From CBDCLY01 sp965218715 (GTDB lineage Bacteria > Bacteroidota > Bacteroidia > Flavobacteriales_E > Vicingaceae), in NCBI GenBank assembly GCA_965218715.1, contig CBDCLY010000033.1, forward strand, positions 1 through 64,000: a stretch of 64,000 bases of DNA, given 5' to 3'. Shown here one piece after another: positions 45,044 through 54,186 of this stretch (within the stretch, counting starts at the first letter, position 1; each line of letters starts with the position of its first letter). A program made the translations under genes and the position numbers. The notes under the pieces were generated by a model, which saw nothing but the letters and a program-made list of their open reading frames with translations, did not search any database and had not been told where the DNA came from.

Positions 45044-46595
45044 GTTAATTATACTTCTATTTGTTATTTCATCTTGGTCATGTGCTCAAATTGTTGCACC
45101 TACTGGAGGAGAAGAAGACATTATACCTCCTGAAATCATTGCTGTGAATCCAGAAAAATTTAGTGTCAACTTTTCTAGCACTGAAATTGAATTGGAGTTT
45201 GATGAATATGTTAGAGTGAACAGATGGAAGGATCAATTCATTGCCTCACCTCCCCTAAAGTATCCAATTGTAACAAAGGTAAAAGGGAAGAAAGTCATCC
45301 TTTCCATAAAAGATACCTTGTTAGAGAATTCTACTTATCTATTCCGGTTTGGAAAATCTATTGTTGACATTACAGAGAACAACCCATTGAGTGACTTTAC
45401 CTATGTGTTTTCAACAGGAACTTATATTGACAGCTTACAATTATCAGGGCGTGTAAAAACAGCAGAATCAGACGAAGCCTTAGAAAACTCCTTAGTGATG
45501 TTGTATTCAGACGAAGGAGATTCATTGCCCTACAAACAATTGCCAAAGTATTTATGTAAAACAGATGAATTAGGGAATTTTCAATTTGAAAATTTAGCAG
45601 AGGGAGATTATCAGGTATTTGCTTTGTTGGACGAGAATGATAATTTTCTTTATGATCAAGTCAAAGAAAACATTGCCTTTTTAAATGAACCTGTTCGAGT
45701 GGCTCAGAATAATGAACCAGTGGAATTGTTAAGCTTCATTGCGGAAAATGAGATTCAATATGTAAAGAAACAGGAGGAAAATGGCCCAGTATTGAAGCTC
45801 ATTATGAACAAGAGTGGAGACGCAATTCAAATTGCTGCACTAGATACTTTGCTGGATGATATTTTAATTCAGCAAGAAACGTCTAAACTATCCGATACAT
45901 TAATCTATTGGTTTAAATCCCTTGAAGAAACGTCTTTTAGTTTAGAGTTGAGCACAGATAGCAGTGTAATTGATACAATAAAAGTGAACTTGGATTCCTT
46001 AACCGAAACCTTGCAGGTAAAACCATTTACAAGCGTCGATTTCTTTAAAGACTTAAGCTTAAAGTTTAACTTTCCAATTGCCAGTATGGACACTAGTCGA
46101 GTGCTTCTTTTCAGCTCGGATAGTGTAAAACTTCCGTTTCAAATTACTAGAGGAAAGACTCCATTGAATTGGAATTTAAAACATCCTTGGAAAAGCAAAT
46201 TGGCCTATAGATTATTAATTCTTCCTGGTGCCTTTGAGGATATATATGCCCAGACATTAGACAGCCTTGAACAGTCTTTTATTGTGAGCTCTCCTGAAGA
46301 TTTTGGCAATTTGGTTTTAAAAATCCAAGACGATAATAAAATTTCAAAACTGGTTCAAGTAATTCAGGGTCAAAACATTGTTAAACAAGTTTTTCCAATA
46401 GAGGGAAATGCAACATTCAACAACCTATCACCTGGGTCTTATCAAATTCGCCTAGTATACGATTCCAATGCTAATGGCAAATGGGATACTGGAAATTATC
46501 CACTCAGAGTTCAACCAGAAAACTGCATTATCTTTAATGAGCAAGTTCAAATTAGAGCCAATTGGGATAAAGAGATAGAATGGAAAATAGATTAA
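45036..46595 (+). CDS. Lipoprotein with Ig-like (Big_5) domain
   Basis: This 519-residue lipoprotein (signal ending VISSWSCAQ) starts its mature part with APTGGEEDIIPPEIIAVNPEK, a form seen in Bacteroidota Big_5/SbsA Ig-like proteins. The Big_5 domain covers about 25-130 (up to DFTYVFSTG). The rest is beta-rich with a carboxypeptidase regulatory-like fold suggested by LAEGDYQVFALLDENDN near 190 and SPGSYQIRLVYDSNANGKWD near 475. Surface or periplasmic; role unknown. It overlaps the msrC-type gene by 8 bp. Confidence 0.78.
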   Translation: MNRLIILLFVISSWSCAQIVAPTGGEEDIIPPEIIAVNPEKFSVNFSSTEIELEFDEYVRVNRWKDQFIASPPLKYPIVTKVKGKKVILSIKDTLLENSTYLFRFGKSIVDITENNPLSDFTYVFSTGTYIDSLQLSGRVKTAESDEALENSLVMLYSDEGDSLPYKQLPKYLCKTDELGNFQFENLAEGDYQVFALLDENDNFLYDQVKENIAFLNEPVRVAQNNEPVELLSFIAENEIQYVKKQEENGPVLKLIMNKSGDAIQIAALDTLLDDILIQQETSKLSDTLIYWFKSLEETSFSLELSTDSSVIDTIKVNLDSLTETLQVKPFTSVDFFKDLSLKFNFPIASMDTSRVLLFSSDSVKLPFQITRGKTPLNWNLKHPWKSKLAYRLLILPGAFEDIYAQTLDSLEQSFIVSSPEDFGNLVLKIQDDNKISKLVQVIQGQNIVKQVFPIEGNATFNNLSPGSYQIRLVYDSNANGKWDTGNYPLRVQPENCIIFNEQVQIRANWDKEIEWKID

Positions 46596-46629
46596 AACAC
46601 TATTTTTAAGCACAATCAATTTTACAATC

Positions 46630-48465
46630 ATGAATAAGAAAATAATTAATTGGAGTTTGTTCTTACTTCTTTTAGGTGTAATGGCCTGCAGACAAGCTGC
46701 AGGAGGAGATGCTAAAGAGGAATCCAATGCGGTTCAGGTGGAAGAGGTAAATGCCTTTTTAAGTGAGTACAATAGCAATTATCAAGACCTGTATTATGCT
46801 TCATCTGAAGCACAATGGAAACTGAATACCTACATTGTTGAAGGAGACACTTTGGCGAGCAAAGCTGCAGAAAAGGCCGATGAAGCTCTGGCTGCGTTTA
46901 TGGGAAGTAAAGACAACATTTCTAAATGCCAATCCTTTTTAGAGGATCGAGAAGAGTTAAAACCCATTCAAATAAAGCAATTAGAAGCGATACTATACAA
47001 TGCTGGAAACAACCCTGCTATCGCAGGTGAGATTGTGCAAAATAGAATTGCTGCTGAAACTGCTCAAACAGAAGCATTGTTTGGTTTTGAAATGAAGATA
47101 GGAGATGTCCCAGTTACTGGAAATGACATCGATGACATTTTAAGCAATTCCTCTGATCTGGAAGAGCGATTGGCCGCCTGGGAGGCGAGTAAAGAAGTAG
47201 GAAAAGTTCTAAAAGATGGCTTAACTAATCTCCAAGGCCTGCGCAATCAATCTGTACAGGCTCTTGGTTATGAGGATTATTTCGATTATCAAGTTTCAGC
47301 GTATGGAATGAAAAAAGAGGAAATGAGAACCATTTGTCAGGAAATGATGAAAGAAATGTGGCCAGTTTATAGAGAATTACACACATGGGCACGGTTTACT
47401 TTGGCTGAGAAATATCAAGTTGGAGTTCCAGAGATGCTGCCAGCGCATTGGTTACCTAATCGTTGGGGACAAGAATGGGGTGGATTACTAAAAGTGGAAG
47501 GAATAGACTTAGATGGCACATTGGAAGAGAAAGGAGCAGAATGGATCATTGAAGAAGGGGAGCGATTCTACATGAGCTTAGGCTTTGATTCCTTGCCTCC
47601 TGTGTTTTATGAAAAATCAAGTTTGTATCCAGCACCCAAAGAAGCAAATTATAAAAAGAATTCCCATGCCTCTGCTTGGCACATGAACATCGATCAAGAT
47701 GTTAGGTCCTTGATGAGTGTTATACCAAACACAAGATGGTGGGGAACAACATTGCACGAATTAGGGCACATCTATTACTTCTTGGAATACTCTAATGATG
47801 AGGTTCCTTTGGTTTTAAGAGAGGGCGCAAATAGGGCTTATCATGAAGCCATGGGAAGTTTAATTGGATTGGCAGCCTTGCAAAAACCATTTTTAGTTGA
47901 TCGAGGATTACTCTCTGCCGATCAAGAATTAGACGAAACACAAATGTTGCTATCTGAAGCATTAGAATTTGTGGTATTGATTCCTTGGGGTGCAGGAGTG
48001 ATGACCGATTTCGAGCATGATTTGTATGCCAAAAACTTGGAAAAAGGTCAGATGAATAAGTTGTGGTGGGATTTAAAATTAAAATATCAAGGGATAGTTC
48101 CTCCATCTGAACGAGGTGAAGAATATTGTGATGCTGCATCAAAAACACACATCAACAATGACGCGGCTCAATATTATGATTATGCTTTATCAAATATTCT
48201 CCTATTCCAGTTTCATACCCACATTGCCAATAATATTTTAAACCAAGACCCTCATGCAACCAATTATTATGGAAACAAAGAAGTTGGTGATTTCTTAAAA
48301 AGCCTGCAAGTTACTGGCGCAACTGTCGATTGGAGGAAGGACATTGAAGAAAAGCTTGGAGAACCAATGAGTGCAAAGGCCATGCGTGCCTATTTCGAAC
48401 CCCTGATGAAATACCTGAAAAAAGTCAATGAAGGAAGAGAGCACAGTCTTCCCGAACAGCTCTAA
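46630..48465 (+). CDS. M2-family peptidyl-dipeptidase (ACE-like) lipoprotein
   Basis: This 611-residue metallopeptidase has a lipoprotein signal (LLGVMACRQAAGG). The zinc site is TTLHELGHIYYF near residue 376 with the downstream Glu in YHEAMGSL about 28 residues later, the M2 arrangement shared with angiotensin-converting enzyme. Chloride- and substrate-binding regions such as HINNDAAQYYDYALS also fit. Likely removes C-terminal dipeptides from peptides in the periplasm or at the cell surface. The length matches bacterial M2 enzymes. It stands alone after a 34-bp gap. Confidence 0.92.
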   Translation: MNKKIINWSLFLLLLGVMACRQAAGGDAKEESNAVQVEEVNAFLSEYNSNYQDLYYASSEAQWKLNTYIVEGDTLASKAAEKADEALAAFMGSKDNISKCQSFLEDREELKPIQIKQLEAILYNAGNNPAIAGEIVQNRIAAETAQTEALFGFEMKIGDVPVTGNDIDDILSNSSDLEERLAAWEASKEVGKVLKDGLTNLQGLRNQSVQALGYEDYFDYQVSAYGMKKEEMRTICQEMMKEMWPVYRELHTWARFTLAEKYQVGVPEMLPAHWLPNRWGQEWGGLLKVEGIDLDGTLEEKGAEWIIEEGERFYMSLGFDSLPPVFYEKSSLYPAPKEANYKKNSHASAWHMNIDQDVRSLMSVIPNTRWWGTTLHELGHIYYFLEYSNDEVPLVLREGANRAYHEAMGSLIGLAALQKPFLVDRGLLSADQELDETQMLLSEALEFVVLIPWGAGVMTDFEHDLYAKNLEKGQMNKLWWDLKLKYQGIVPPSERGEEYCDAASKTHINNDAAQYYDYALSNILLFQFHTHIANNILNQDPHATNYYGNKEVGDFLKSLQVTGATVDWRKDIEEKLGEPMSAKAMRAYFEPLMKYLKKVNEGREHSLPEQL

Positions 48466-48558
48466 ATTTGATTTAAAATAGGAGTAGAAACATTACATTA
48501 TGTAAAGCAAACCTTACATTGAAAATATTTTATTATTTTTGGTTCAAATCTTAGAACC

Positions 48559-49029
48559 ATGAAGTCAGCCTATTTATTCCCGCACAGCCTTAGAAAACTA
48601 GGCTGGATAATTTTTTTACCCACTTTATTATTTGGATTGTATTGGTTGTTTGTTGCCGACCATCAGGAGCCAGATGCTTTTTTTGTGACCGTCTTTGCCG
48701 TTTTCACTGATGGAGTTTTTAAAGGAGATTTAGACAAAACTTTTGTGTTTACAGAGAACAATATATTTGGGGAGCTGATAGGTGTTTTAATGATCATAGG
48801 AGGAATATTAGTAGCGTTTACCAAAGAAAAAGAAGAGGATGAAATGATCCAGAAATTAAGGTTGGAGTCATTGTTATGGGCAACCTATGTAAACTATGCT
48901 GTACTCTTTTTGGCCTTAATTTTCATTTATGATGTGGGTTTCATTTATGCGATGGAGCTGAACATGTTCACCATTTTGTTGTTTTTCATTGCACGATTCC
49001 GCTATAGAATTCGATCAATTAAAAAATAG
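48559..49029 (+). CDS. Small multi-pass membrane protein, unknown function
   Basis: This 156-residue protein has four predicted membrane helices (about 15-32, 70-85, 108-125 and 128-148) and a basic C-terminal tail (ARFRYRIRSIKK). Not recognised. Preceded by a TATTTTTG box (48534-48541), so probably separately transcribed. It is convergent with the LamG T9SS gene, 28 bp away. Confidence 0.65.
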   Translation: MKSAYLFPHSLRKLGWIIFLPTLLFGLYWLFVADHQEPDAFFVTVFAVFTDGVFKGDLDKTFVFTENNIFGELIGVLMIIGGILVAFTKEKEEDEMIQKLRLESLLWATYVNYAVLFLALIFIYDVGFIYAMELNMFTILLFFIARFRYRIRSIKK

Positions 49030-49057
49030 CAATAAAATGAATTGTAAGAAATTCTGG

Positions 49058-51199
49058 CTATAGTTTTATCACCTTATAGTTAAGGTTAAAGCCCTCTTCT
49101 CCTTCAATTCTTAAGAGGTAAATGCCGGCTTTTTCTCCAGATAAATTAAAGTCAATTCGTGTTTTGCTCACATTTCGTTTTTCATCTAGAAGTCTACCAG
49201 TAACGCTTCTAATGTAGGTGTTAATTTTTAAGCCCTTACTGTTGTTCAAGAAGAAACTTTCTTCTATTGGGTTTTGGGAGAGGCTGAAACTATTCTTGCG
49301 ATTTGTTTCAGCCAAACCTACTCCTATTACAGAAACACAAGCTAAGGTGTCAGCGCAGCCATTTTTTTTCAGTATTACAGCAAATGTGCCATTTGAAGTG
49401 CTTGTAAAAGAACGATTCGTTTCACCTTGTATAGGCAAATTGCTAGAACAATCTATCCATTGATAGCTGTCCGCTAAGGAATCATTTGCACTTAATGTGT
49501 TTCCAGTTTGACTGATACTAGTGTCAAAAACTGGAAAATTTATATTTGCTCCAGAAAGGTCAAAATTTGAAGTGGTTCCATTAAGGGCAAAATTCATTAG
49601 GAATCCGTCGCCGCTATTCACTGTATTAGCAACTTTTGAAATGCCTGTATTGTTTCCACCAGCAACACCATTGTTAAAATTAAAATGAGCGGCTAAGCCA
49701 GGAACAGAATCGCAAAATGTGGTATTCATGTGACTACTTATCTCGTTTTGCGAGCGAGCAACATTCCAAATTCGCACTTCGTCTATGAGACCCTCAAACG
49801 GAATAGATCCACCGCTTACTCGCTCACCGATTGTTAAATCTGCGTTTCCTGCAGGAGTGTTTACAGAACTTAAAGAACCAGTTCCAACTTGAATGCCATT
49901 AAGGTAGATGTAGCCAGTGCCATTGTTTAGAACGAAAGCAACATGTTCCCATTGGCCAGGTTGAAGACTGCCCGACGAAGAAGAAATATTGGCATTAGTG
50001 CCTCCTGAAATGAATCGTATGCCTCTAGTACCATCTATAAGAAACGTGTTTCTAGATCCAACGGCATTTAAACCATAATCCAATATAGTTAAATTGGAGG
50101 ATGGTGCATTCGAACTTACATTCACCCAAGCCTCAAAAGTTCTGTTTGATGAATCCAATACACCGGAATAATTACATTGGATAAAATCATCTACTCCATC
50201 AAAATGTAAGGCTTCTCCTGGAATAATGCCACCACCGAAATTAGCACTAACACAGGCTGAGGTATCAGTACAAGAAGTGTTAGATAAGATAACTGCAAAG
50301 CTTCCACTTGTTCTAGTCGAAAAAAATCGATTAGTGTCTCCGACTAAAAGGCTATTATTTGAACAATCATACCATTGATAGTGCACATTGGAGCTAGTGT
50401 CCATAGCGCTTAGAATTTGATTCATCGTGTCGATACTTATACTAGTATTTAAAGGTCTAATTGGACTTAGCACTGCACCACTCACCCAGTTTGATTGGAG
50501 GCCTGTCATGTTAAAATTATTTGCTACAGCTGTGTCTCCTGTTTCTCCAATTACATTTATTAGTCCAGTATTATTTCCATTTGCAGATCCTTGATTGAAT
50601 TTATAATAGGAAACTAGGGAAGAAGGGTAACTGCAAAGTTCTGAATTCATGTTGTTTCTAATTTCAATTGCCGTTCTGGCTATATTCCAGATTCGAATTT
50701 CATCTATGGTTCCATTAAAAGGGATTGATCCTCCTGAAACCCTTTGACCAATAGTCATGTTTGCATTCCCCGCTGGAGTATTTACGCTTGTTAAAGAGCC
50801 GGTTCCTACTTGGTTTCCGTTGATGTATAAAAAACCTGTTCCATTATCAAGAACAAAAGCAACATGCGCCCATTGTCCAGGTACAACTGCACCCATGGAG
50901 GAAGAGATGTTGGCATTAGTGCCGCCAGAAAGGTATCGAATACCCCGATTTGCATCCACTAAAAAAGTATTCCTAGAACCAACAGCATTGAGGCCATAAT
51001 CCAATATTGTAAGGTTCGATGAAGGTGCATTTGGGCTAACATTTATCCATGCTTCAAACGTTCTATTGGTCGAAGACAAAACACCCGATTGCGTAGTTTG
51101 AACAAAATCATCAACACCATCATAAAAAAGTGCGTTTTGGGCCCTTAATGTTCCAGTCAAAAGAATAACACAAGCCAGTTGTATAAATAGTTTTCTCAT
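49058..51199 (-). CDS. Double LamG-domain surface protein with T9SS sorting domain
   Basis: This 713-residue protein has a signal peptide (ending LTGTLRAQ), a LamG/concanavalin-like domain (about 25-200) and a linker to 325, then a second LamG domain (about 328-505) nearly the same as the first: both contain NRTFEAWxNVS, LTILDYGLNAVGSRNTFL and GTGSLxSVNTPAGNA. A second linker and a T9SS sorting domain (SLSQNPIEESFFLNNS to the end NLNYKVIKL) follow. LamG domains bind carbohydrate or protein; a surface adhesin is likely. The two LamG units with linkers arose by internal duplication. Confidence 0.87.
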   Translation of the reverse strand: MRKLFIQLACVILLTGTLRAQNALFYDGVDDFVQTTQSGVLSSTNRTFEAWINVSPNAPSSNLTILDYGLNAVGSRNTFLVDANRGIRYLSGGTNANISSSMGAVVPGQWAHVAFVLDNGTGFLYINGNQVGTGSLTSVNTPAGNANMTIGQRVSGGSIPFNGTIDEIRIWNIARTAIEIRNNMNSELCSYPSSLVSYYKFNQGSANGNNTGLINVIGETGDTAVANNFNMTGLQSNWVSGAVLSPIRPLNTSISIDTMNQILSAMDTSSNVHYQWYDCSNNSLLVGDTNRFFSTRTSGSFAVILSNTSCTDTSACVSANFGGGIIPGEALHFDGVDDFIQCNYSGVLDSSNRTFEAWVNVSSNAPSSNLTILDYGLNAVGSRNTFLIDGTRGIRFISGGTNANISSSSGSLQPGQWEHVAFVLNNGTGYIYLNGIQVGTGSLSSVNTPAGNADLTIGERVSGGSIPFEGLIDEVRIWNVARSQNEISSHMNTTFCDSVPGLAAHFNFNNGVAGGNNTGISKVANTVNSGDGFLMNFALNGTTSNFDLSGANINFPVFDTSISQTGNTLSANDSLADSYQWIDCSSNLPIQGETNRSFTSTSNGTFAVILKKNGCADTLACVSVIGVGLAETNRKNSFSLSQNPIEESFFLNNSKGLKINTYIRSVTGRLLDEKRNVSKTRIDFNLSGEKAGIYLLRIEGEEGFNLNYKVIKL

Positions 51200-51335
51200 A
51201 ACAATTCTATGATTAATTAAGCTGAACTAAATATAGATAAAAATGGACAAAGCGGATGAGGACGATCAGCCAGACCTTAGCATACTTTCAAGGGGGTGAC
51301 TCTTTAGGAGAATATTGTTTTATTGAAAGAAGATG

Positions 51336-51475
51336 ATTGCTTTCTATAGTGGTTCCAGCTGGGATTTTCAAAGTAATTTCTTTGTCAGCCGAGGTCAAAA
51401 TCCAATTAAAGAGGCCTTGCATCTCAAATGCACAATTACAAAAAATAAAGCAAGCAATATTTTTTGCTCGCTTTT
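51336..51475. repeat. Left copy of 140-bp repeat flanking the OmpA gene
   Basis: Related over its length (by eye about three-quarters identical) to 52994-53133. Both open ATTGCTTTCT followed by GTGGT-CCAGCTGG, share GACCTCGG/CCGAGGTCAAAATC in the middle and GCCTTGCATCTCAA, and end with a hairpin (AAAGCAAGCA, TGCTCGCTTT). The CCAGCTGG part also occurs at the 3' end of the tRNA-Phe gene. The remaining 51200-51335 holds no gene I can see. Confidence 0.7.
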
Positions 51476-51495
51476 CGATAAATAACTTATTTTTG
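51463..51495 (+). promoter_or_regulatory. Predicted promoter of OmpA/TSP3 gene
   Basis: TTTG at 51463-51466, a 21-bp spacer, and TATTTTTG at 51488-51495 match the Bacteroidota consensus. The -33 element lies within the hairpin that ends the left repeat. The leader contains a tandem AATAAAAC run just before the ATG. Confidence 0.6.
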
Positions 51496-51527
51496 TCGAC
51501 CAAATAAAACAATAAAACAATAAAACA

Positions 51528-52883
51528 ATGAAATTAAATTTTAAATACACAATTCTAGTTTTGCTTTTCTTTTCCTTAATTAAAGTAAATGGGCAAGACA
51601 TGGTAAGCAATGGCGATTTTTCAGAATCAATGAAATCTCCTCGCTCTGCCTCACAAATTAAACTAGCTAATGGCTGGAAAGATGCAAGTTGGGGTACTGC
51701 CGACTTTTTCCATAAAGAAGCCAAGAAGTGCTCAAGAATGCAAATTCCGGGTAATCAAATGGGAACTCAAGATGCTTATAAAGGTGATGGATATGCAGGA
51801 ATAACTGCTTTCATGGACAATGAGGTTTTGTCTTTTAAAGATGGAAAATTGCAATATGTAAAAGGGTATGCGAATTACACAGAATACCTAACTACTAAAT
51901 TAAACTCAGCATTGGTAGCTGGAAAGTCTTACAAAGTGACTTACATGGTTAGTTTAGCTGAAAACAGTGGTAGAGCCGTTAAAGGTTTAGGTGCATTTTT
52001 ATCTAAAGAGCCAATAAGCTTAGACGGAAATTCTTTTATTGAAGCCGAGGCTCAAGTGAAGTCTTCAGAAATGTTAGATAACAAAAATGATTGGGTTGAG
52101 GTATCAGGAATTTTCACTGCTAAAGGTGGCGAAGAATACCTTGCTGTAGGTGTTTTCAATGGCCCTGATGAAGTTAAAAGAGCTCCAGCAATTAACGAGT
52201 TAAATAATAGAAGAGCTTATTACTATATTGATGCAATAAGTGTTGTTCCAGGTGAAATAAAAGATGCTGATAAAGACGGAGTAGCAGATTCTGAAGACGC
52301 TTGCCCAGAGGTTGCAGGCCCAGCAGAAAACAAAGGTTGCCCAGTTGATTCTGACAATGATGGAATTGTGGATGCTGAAGATAAATGTCCAGAAGTTAAA
52401 GGAGTTGCAGAGAATAACGGGTGCCCAGCGGATAGAGATGGAGATGGTGTTCCAGATGCTGAGGATAAATGTCCAGACCTAAAAGGTTCTGCAAAATACA
52501 ATGGATGTGCCTTAAGTGAAGAAGAAGCTAAGGTGATTAAAGATGCTTCTGCTAACATATATTTTGAAACAGGAAGTGATGTAATTAAGAAATCTTCTTA
52601 TGCAGATTTAGATCGTCTGGTTGCAATCTTGAAAAAACATCCAGAAGTAAAAGCTAGAGTAGAAGGTCATACAGACAATACTGGAAACGAAGCAAAAAAC
52701 ATGACTTTATCAAAAACGAGAGCAAAATCTGTAGCTGACTATTTAGTTGGGCATGGAGAGCCTGCAGATCATATTTCGTCAGAAGGTTTTGGAATTACCA
52801 AGCCGGTGGCAACTAATGACACGAAAGAGGGAAGAGCAAAAAATAGAAGAGTAGAAATAGTTGTTTCTTCTTACGAGAAATAA
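51528..52883 (+). CDS. OmpA-family protein with thrombospondin type 3 repeats
   Basis: This 451-residue protein has a signal peptide (LLFFSLIKVNGQ), a galactose-binding-like N-terminal domain (about 25-240), then three acidic calcium-binding TSP3 repeats (about 243-325, each with DxDxDGVxDxEDxCPxxxG), and an OmpA C-terminal domain (about 335-451) with KARVEGHTDNTGN and the NRRVEIVV signature for peptidoglycan binding. Probably a major outer-membrane protein tethered to the wall. It is a single gene with its own promoter and terminator, and it lies between two copies of a 140-bp repeat. Confidence 0.9.
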   Translation: MKLNFKYTILVLLFFSLIKVNGQDMVSNGDFSESMKSPRSASQIKLANGWKDASWGTADFFHKEAKKCSRMQIPGNQMGTQDAYKGDGYAGITAFMDNEVLSFKDGKLQYVKGYANYTEYLTTKLNSALVAGKSYKVTYMVSLAENSGRAVKGLGAFLSKEPISLDGNSFIEAEAQVKSSEMLDNKNDWVEVSGIFTAKGGEEYLAVGVFNGPDEVKRAPAINELNNRRAYYYIDAISVVPGEIKDADKDGVADSEDACPEVAGPAENKGCPVDSDNDGIVDAEDKCPEVKGVAENNGCPADRDGDGVPDAEDKCPDLKGSAKYNGCALSEEEAKVIKDASANIYFETGSDVIKKSSYADLDRLVAILKKHPEVKARVEGHTDNTGNEAKNMTLSKTRAKSVADYLVGHGEPADHISSEGFGITKPVATNDTKEGRAKNRRVEIVVSSYEK

Positions 52884-52900
52884 GAATTTCTAAATATTGA

Positions 52901-52932
52901 AAAAGGCGAAGAATTTTCTTCGCCTTTTTTTT
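52901..52932 (+). terminator. Terminator of OmpA/TSP3 gene
   Basis: GGCGAAGAA, a short TTT loop and TTCTTCGCC form a stem followed by eight Ts, 18 bases after the stop codon. Confidence 0.85.
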
Positions 52933-52950
52933 GCCAAAAAAATTAAAAAA

Positions 52951-52979
52951 AATGCAAGCATTATTTTGCTTGCATTTTT
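52951..52979. terminator. Second hairpin, bidirectional terminator-like
   Basis: AATGCAAGCA, TTATTT loop, TGCTTGCATT, with A-rich and T-rich flanks. In the minus direction it follows the right repeat copy and could end transcription coming from tRNA-Phe. Confidence 0.65.
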
Positions 52980-52993
52980 AATCCAATTTTGAA

Positions 52994-53133
52994 ATTGCTT
53001 TCTCTGGTGGTACCAGCTGGATACACAAAAGTAAATCCCTTGTCAACCGAGGTCAAAATCAAAATTAAGATGCCTTGCATCTCAATTACACACTAACAAA
53101 AAACAAAAGCGAGCAATGTTTTTTGCTCGCTTT
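52994..53133. repeat. Right copy of 140-bp repeat, with hairpin
   Basis: Diverged copy of 51336-51475. It ends in a perfect stem AAAGCGAGCA (53106-53115) and TGCTCGCTTT (53124-53133). The opening CTGGTGGTACCAGCTGG resembles the 3' end of tRNA-Phe in the same orientation. Confidence 0.7.
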
Positions 53134-53151
53134 GTAATTGATTCTAAGAAT

Positions 53152-53180
53152 TTTGATTCTCTAGTGGTGCCAGCTGGAAT
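53152..53180 (-). other. tRNA 3'-end-like fragment
   Basis: GTGGTGCCAGCTGGAATC at 53164-53181 matches the tRNA-Phe 3' end (53297-53314) exactly over 18 bases, but no tRNA body is attached. The preceding bases ATTCTCTA correspond to the opening of the two 140-bp repeats. Likely a tRNA remnant left by duplication or integration. Confidence 0.6.
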
Positions 53181-53238
53181 CCCTTCGACTCCATTTCATT
53201 TTGCTCTGGATAAACTTCAATTCCTTTTTGATTGCATC

Positions 53239-53275
53239 AAAAAAAACCTTGAAACAATTTGTTTCAAGGTTTTTG
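53239..53275 (-). terminator. Terminator of tRNA-Phe
   Basis: On the minus strand AAACCTTGAAACA and TGTTTCAAGGTTT form a stem of about 13 bp, ending in a run of Ts, about 22 bases after the tRNA 3' end. Confidence 0.85.
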
Positions 53276-53297
53276 CAGTCACCACTCGCTGTGCTCG

Positions 53298-53370
53298 TGG
53301 TGCCAGCTGGAATCGAACCAGCGACACAAGGATTTTCAGTCCTTTGCTCTACCAACTGAGCTATGGCACC
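53298..53370 (-). tRNA. tRNA-Phe (anticodon GAA)
   Basis: A 73-nt cloverleaf: acceptor GGTGCCA with TGGCACC, D-arm AGCTCAGTTGGTAGAGC, anticodon arm AGGAC-TGAAAAT-CCTTG with anticodon GAA, and T-arm GCTGG-TTCGATT-CCAGC. CCA is not encoded. Shortened copies of its 3' end occur downstream at about 53164, 53007 and 51349. Confidence 0.93.
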
Positions 53371-53454
53371 AAACCGGTCGGCAAATGTATCAATAAATAT
53401 TTTTCAGAAGCAAATTATCTCCTCATTTTATTTTAGCATGCTTAGCTTTGATGC

Positions 53455-54186
53455 ATGGCATTTCATTTATGTGTTGATATTGGCAATTCTAGAACCAAGT
53501 TTGGCTTGTTCGAAAATGATGAACTCATGCAAGTAAAAGCCTTGGCCAATGAGGAATTAGCCCAGAACAATCAGCTATTCAATGATTATCCAATCCAAGG
53601 ATTAATTATTTCTTCTGTAAATGAAAATGCAGCATTGGATTTATCCATTCCTGAACATGTTCCCATTCACTTTCTTTCAGAAAAGAGCAAATTGCCCTTC
53701 AATAATAAATATCAAAGCCCAGAAACTTTGGGAAAGGATAGAATTGCTTTGATGGCAGGAGGGATGAAGCTCTATAAAAATGATGATGTTTTGGCAATTG
53801 ATGCCGGTACTTGCATTACTTATGATTTTTTAACATCCGAAAACCATTACTTGGGTGGGGCAATTTCTCCAGGTGTTCAAATGCGGTTGAAGGCAATGAA
53901 CCAACAAACCGATCAACTTCCTTTACTTAATTGGTTAGATGGAAATCGCCCTAAAACCACTGGAAATACTACAATGGCTAGTATGCTTTCAGGTGTAATA
54001 AATGGAGTAATTAACGAAATGAATGGCTTCATTTCTTCTTATCAAGAGCAATATCCTAGGCTTAAAATCGTCATCACTGGCGGAGATGCTCAGTTCTTTG
54101 AAAAAGAGTTAAAAAATAGCATCTTTGCGAACCCAAATTTGGTCCTAATTGGATTGCATGAAATTCTTAAACACAACCTTCATTAG
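53455..54186 (+). CDS. coaX: Type III pantothenate kinase
   Basis: This 243-residue ASKHA-fold kinase phosphorylates pantothenate, the first step of coenzyme A synthesis. Motifs: N-terminal CVDIGNSRTKFGLF (phosphate 1), LGKDRIALMAGG, LAIDAGTCITYDF with the catalytic Asp, GGAISPGVQMRLKAM, and VITGGDAQFF at the C-terminus. TAGCTTTG at 53443-53450 lies four bases before the ATG, so a leaderless transcript is possible. The following outer-membrane protein gene overlaps its end by about 29 bp. Confidence 0.93.
   Translation: MAFHLCVDIGNSRTKFGLFENDELMQVKALANEELAQNNQLFNDYPIQGLIISSVNENAALDLSIPEHVPIHFLSEKSKLPFNNKYQSPETLGKDRIALMAGGMKLYKNDDVLAIDAGTCITYDFLTSENHYLGGAISPGVQMRLKAMNQQTDQLPLLNWLDGNRPKTTGNTTMASMLSGVINGVINEMNGFISSYQEQYPRLKIVITGGDAQFFEKELKNSIFANPNLVLIGLHEILKHNLH

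Noticed and set aside
51288..51512. 74-codon minus-strand frame
   Set aside because: It lies inside the 140-bp repeat and the OmpA promoter; the second repeat copy does not keep the frame along its length.
53161..53355. 64-codon minus-strand frame containing CVAGSIPAGTT
   Set aside because: It is a translation of the tRNA-Phe gene and its 3' flank.
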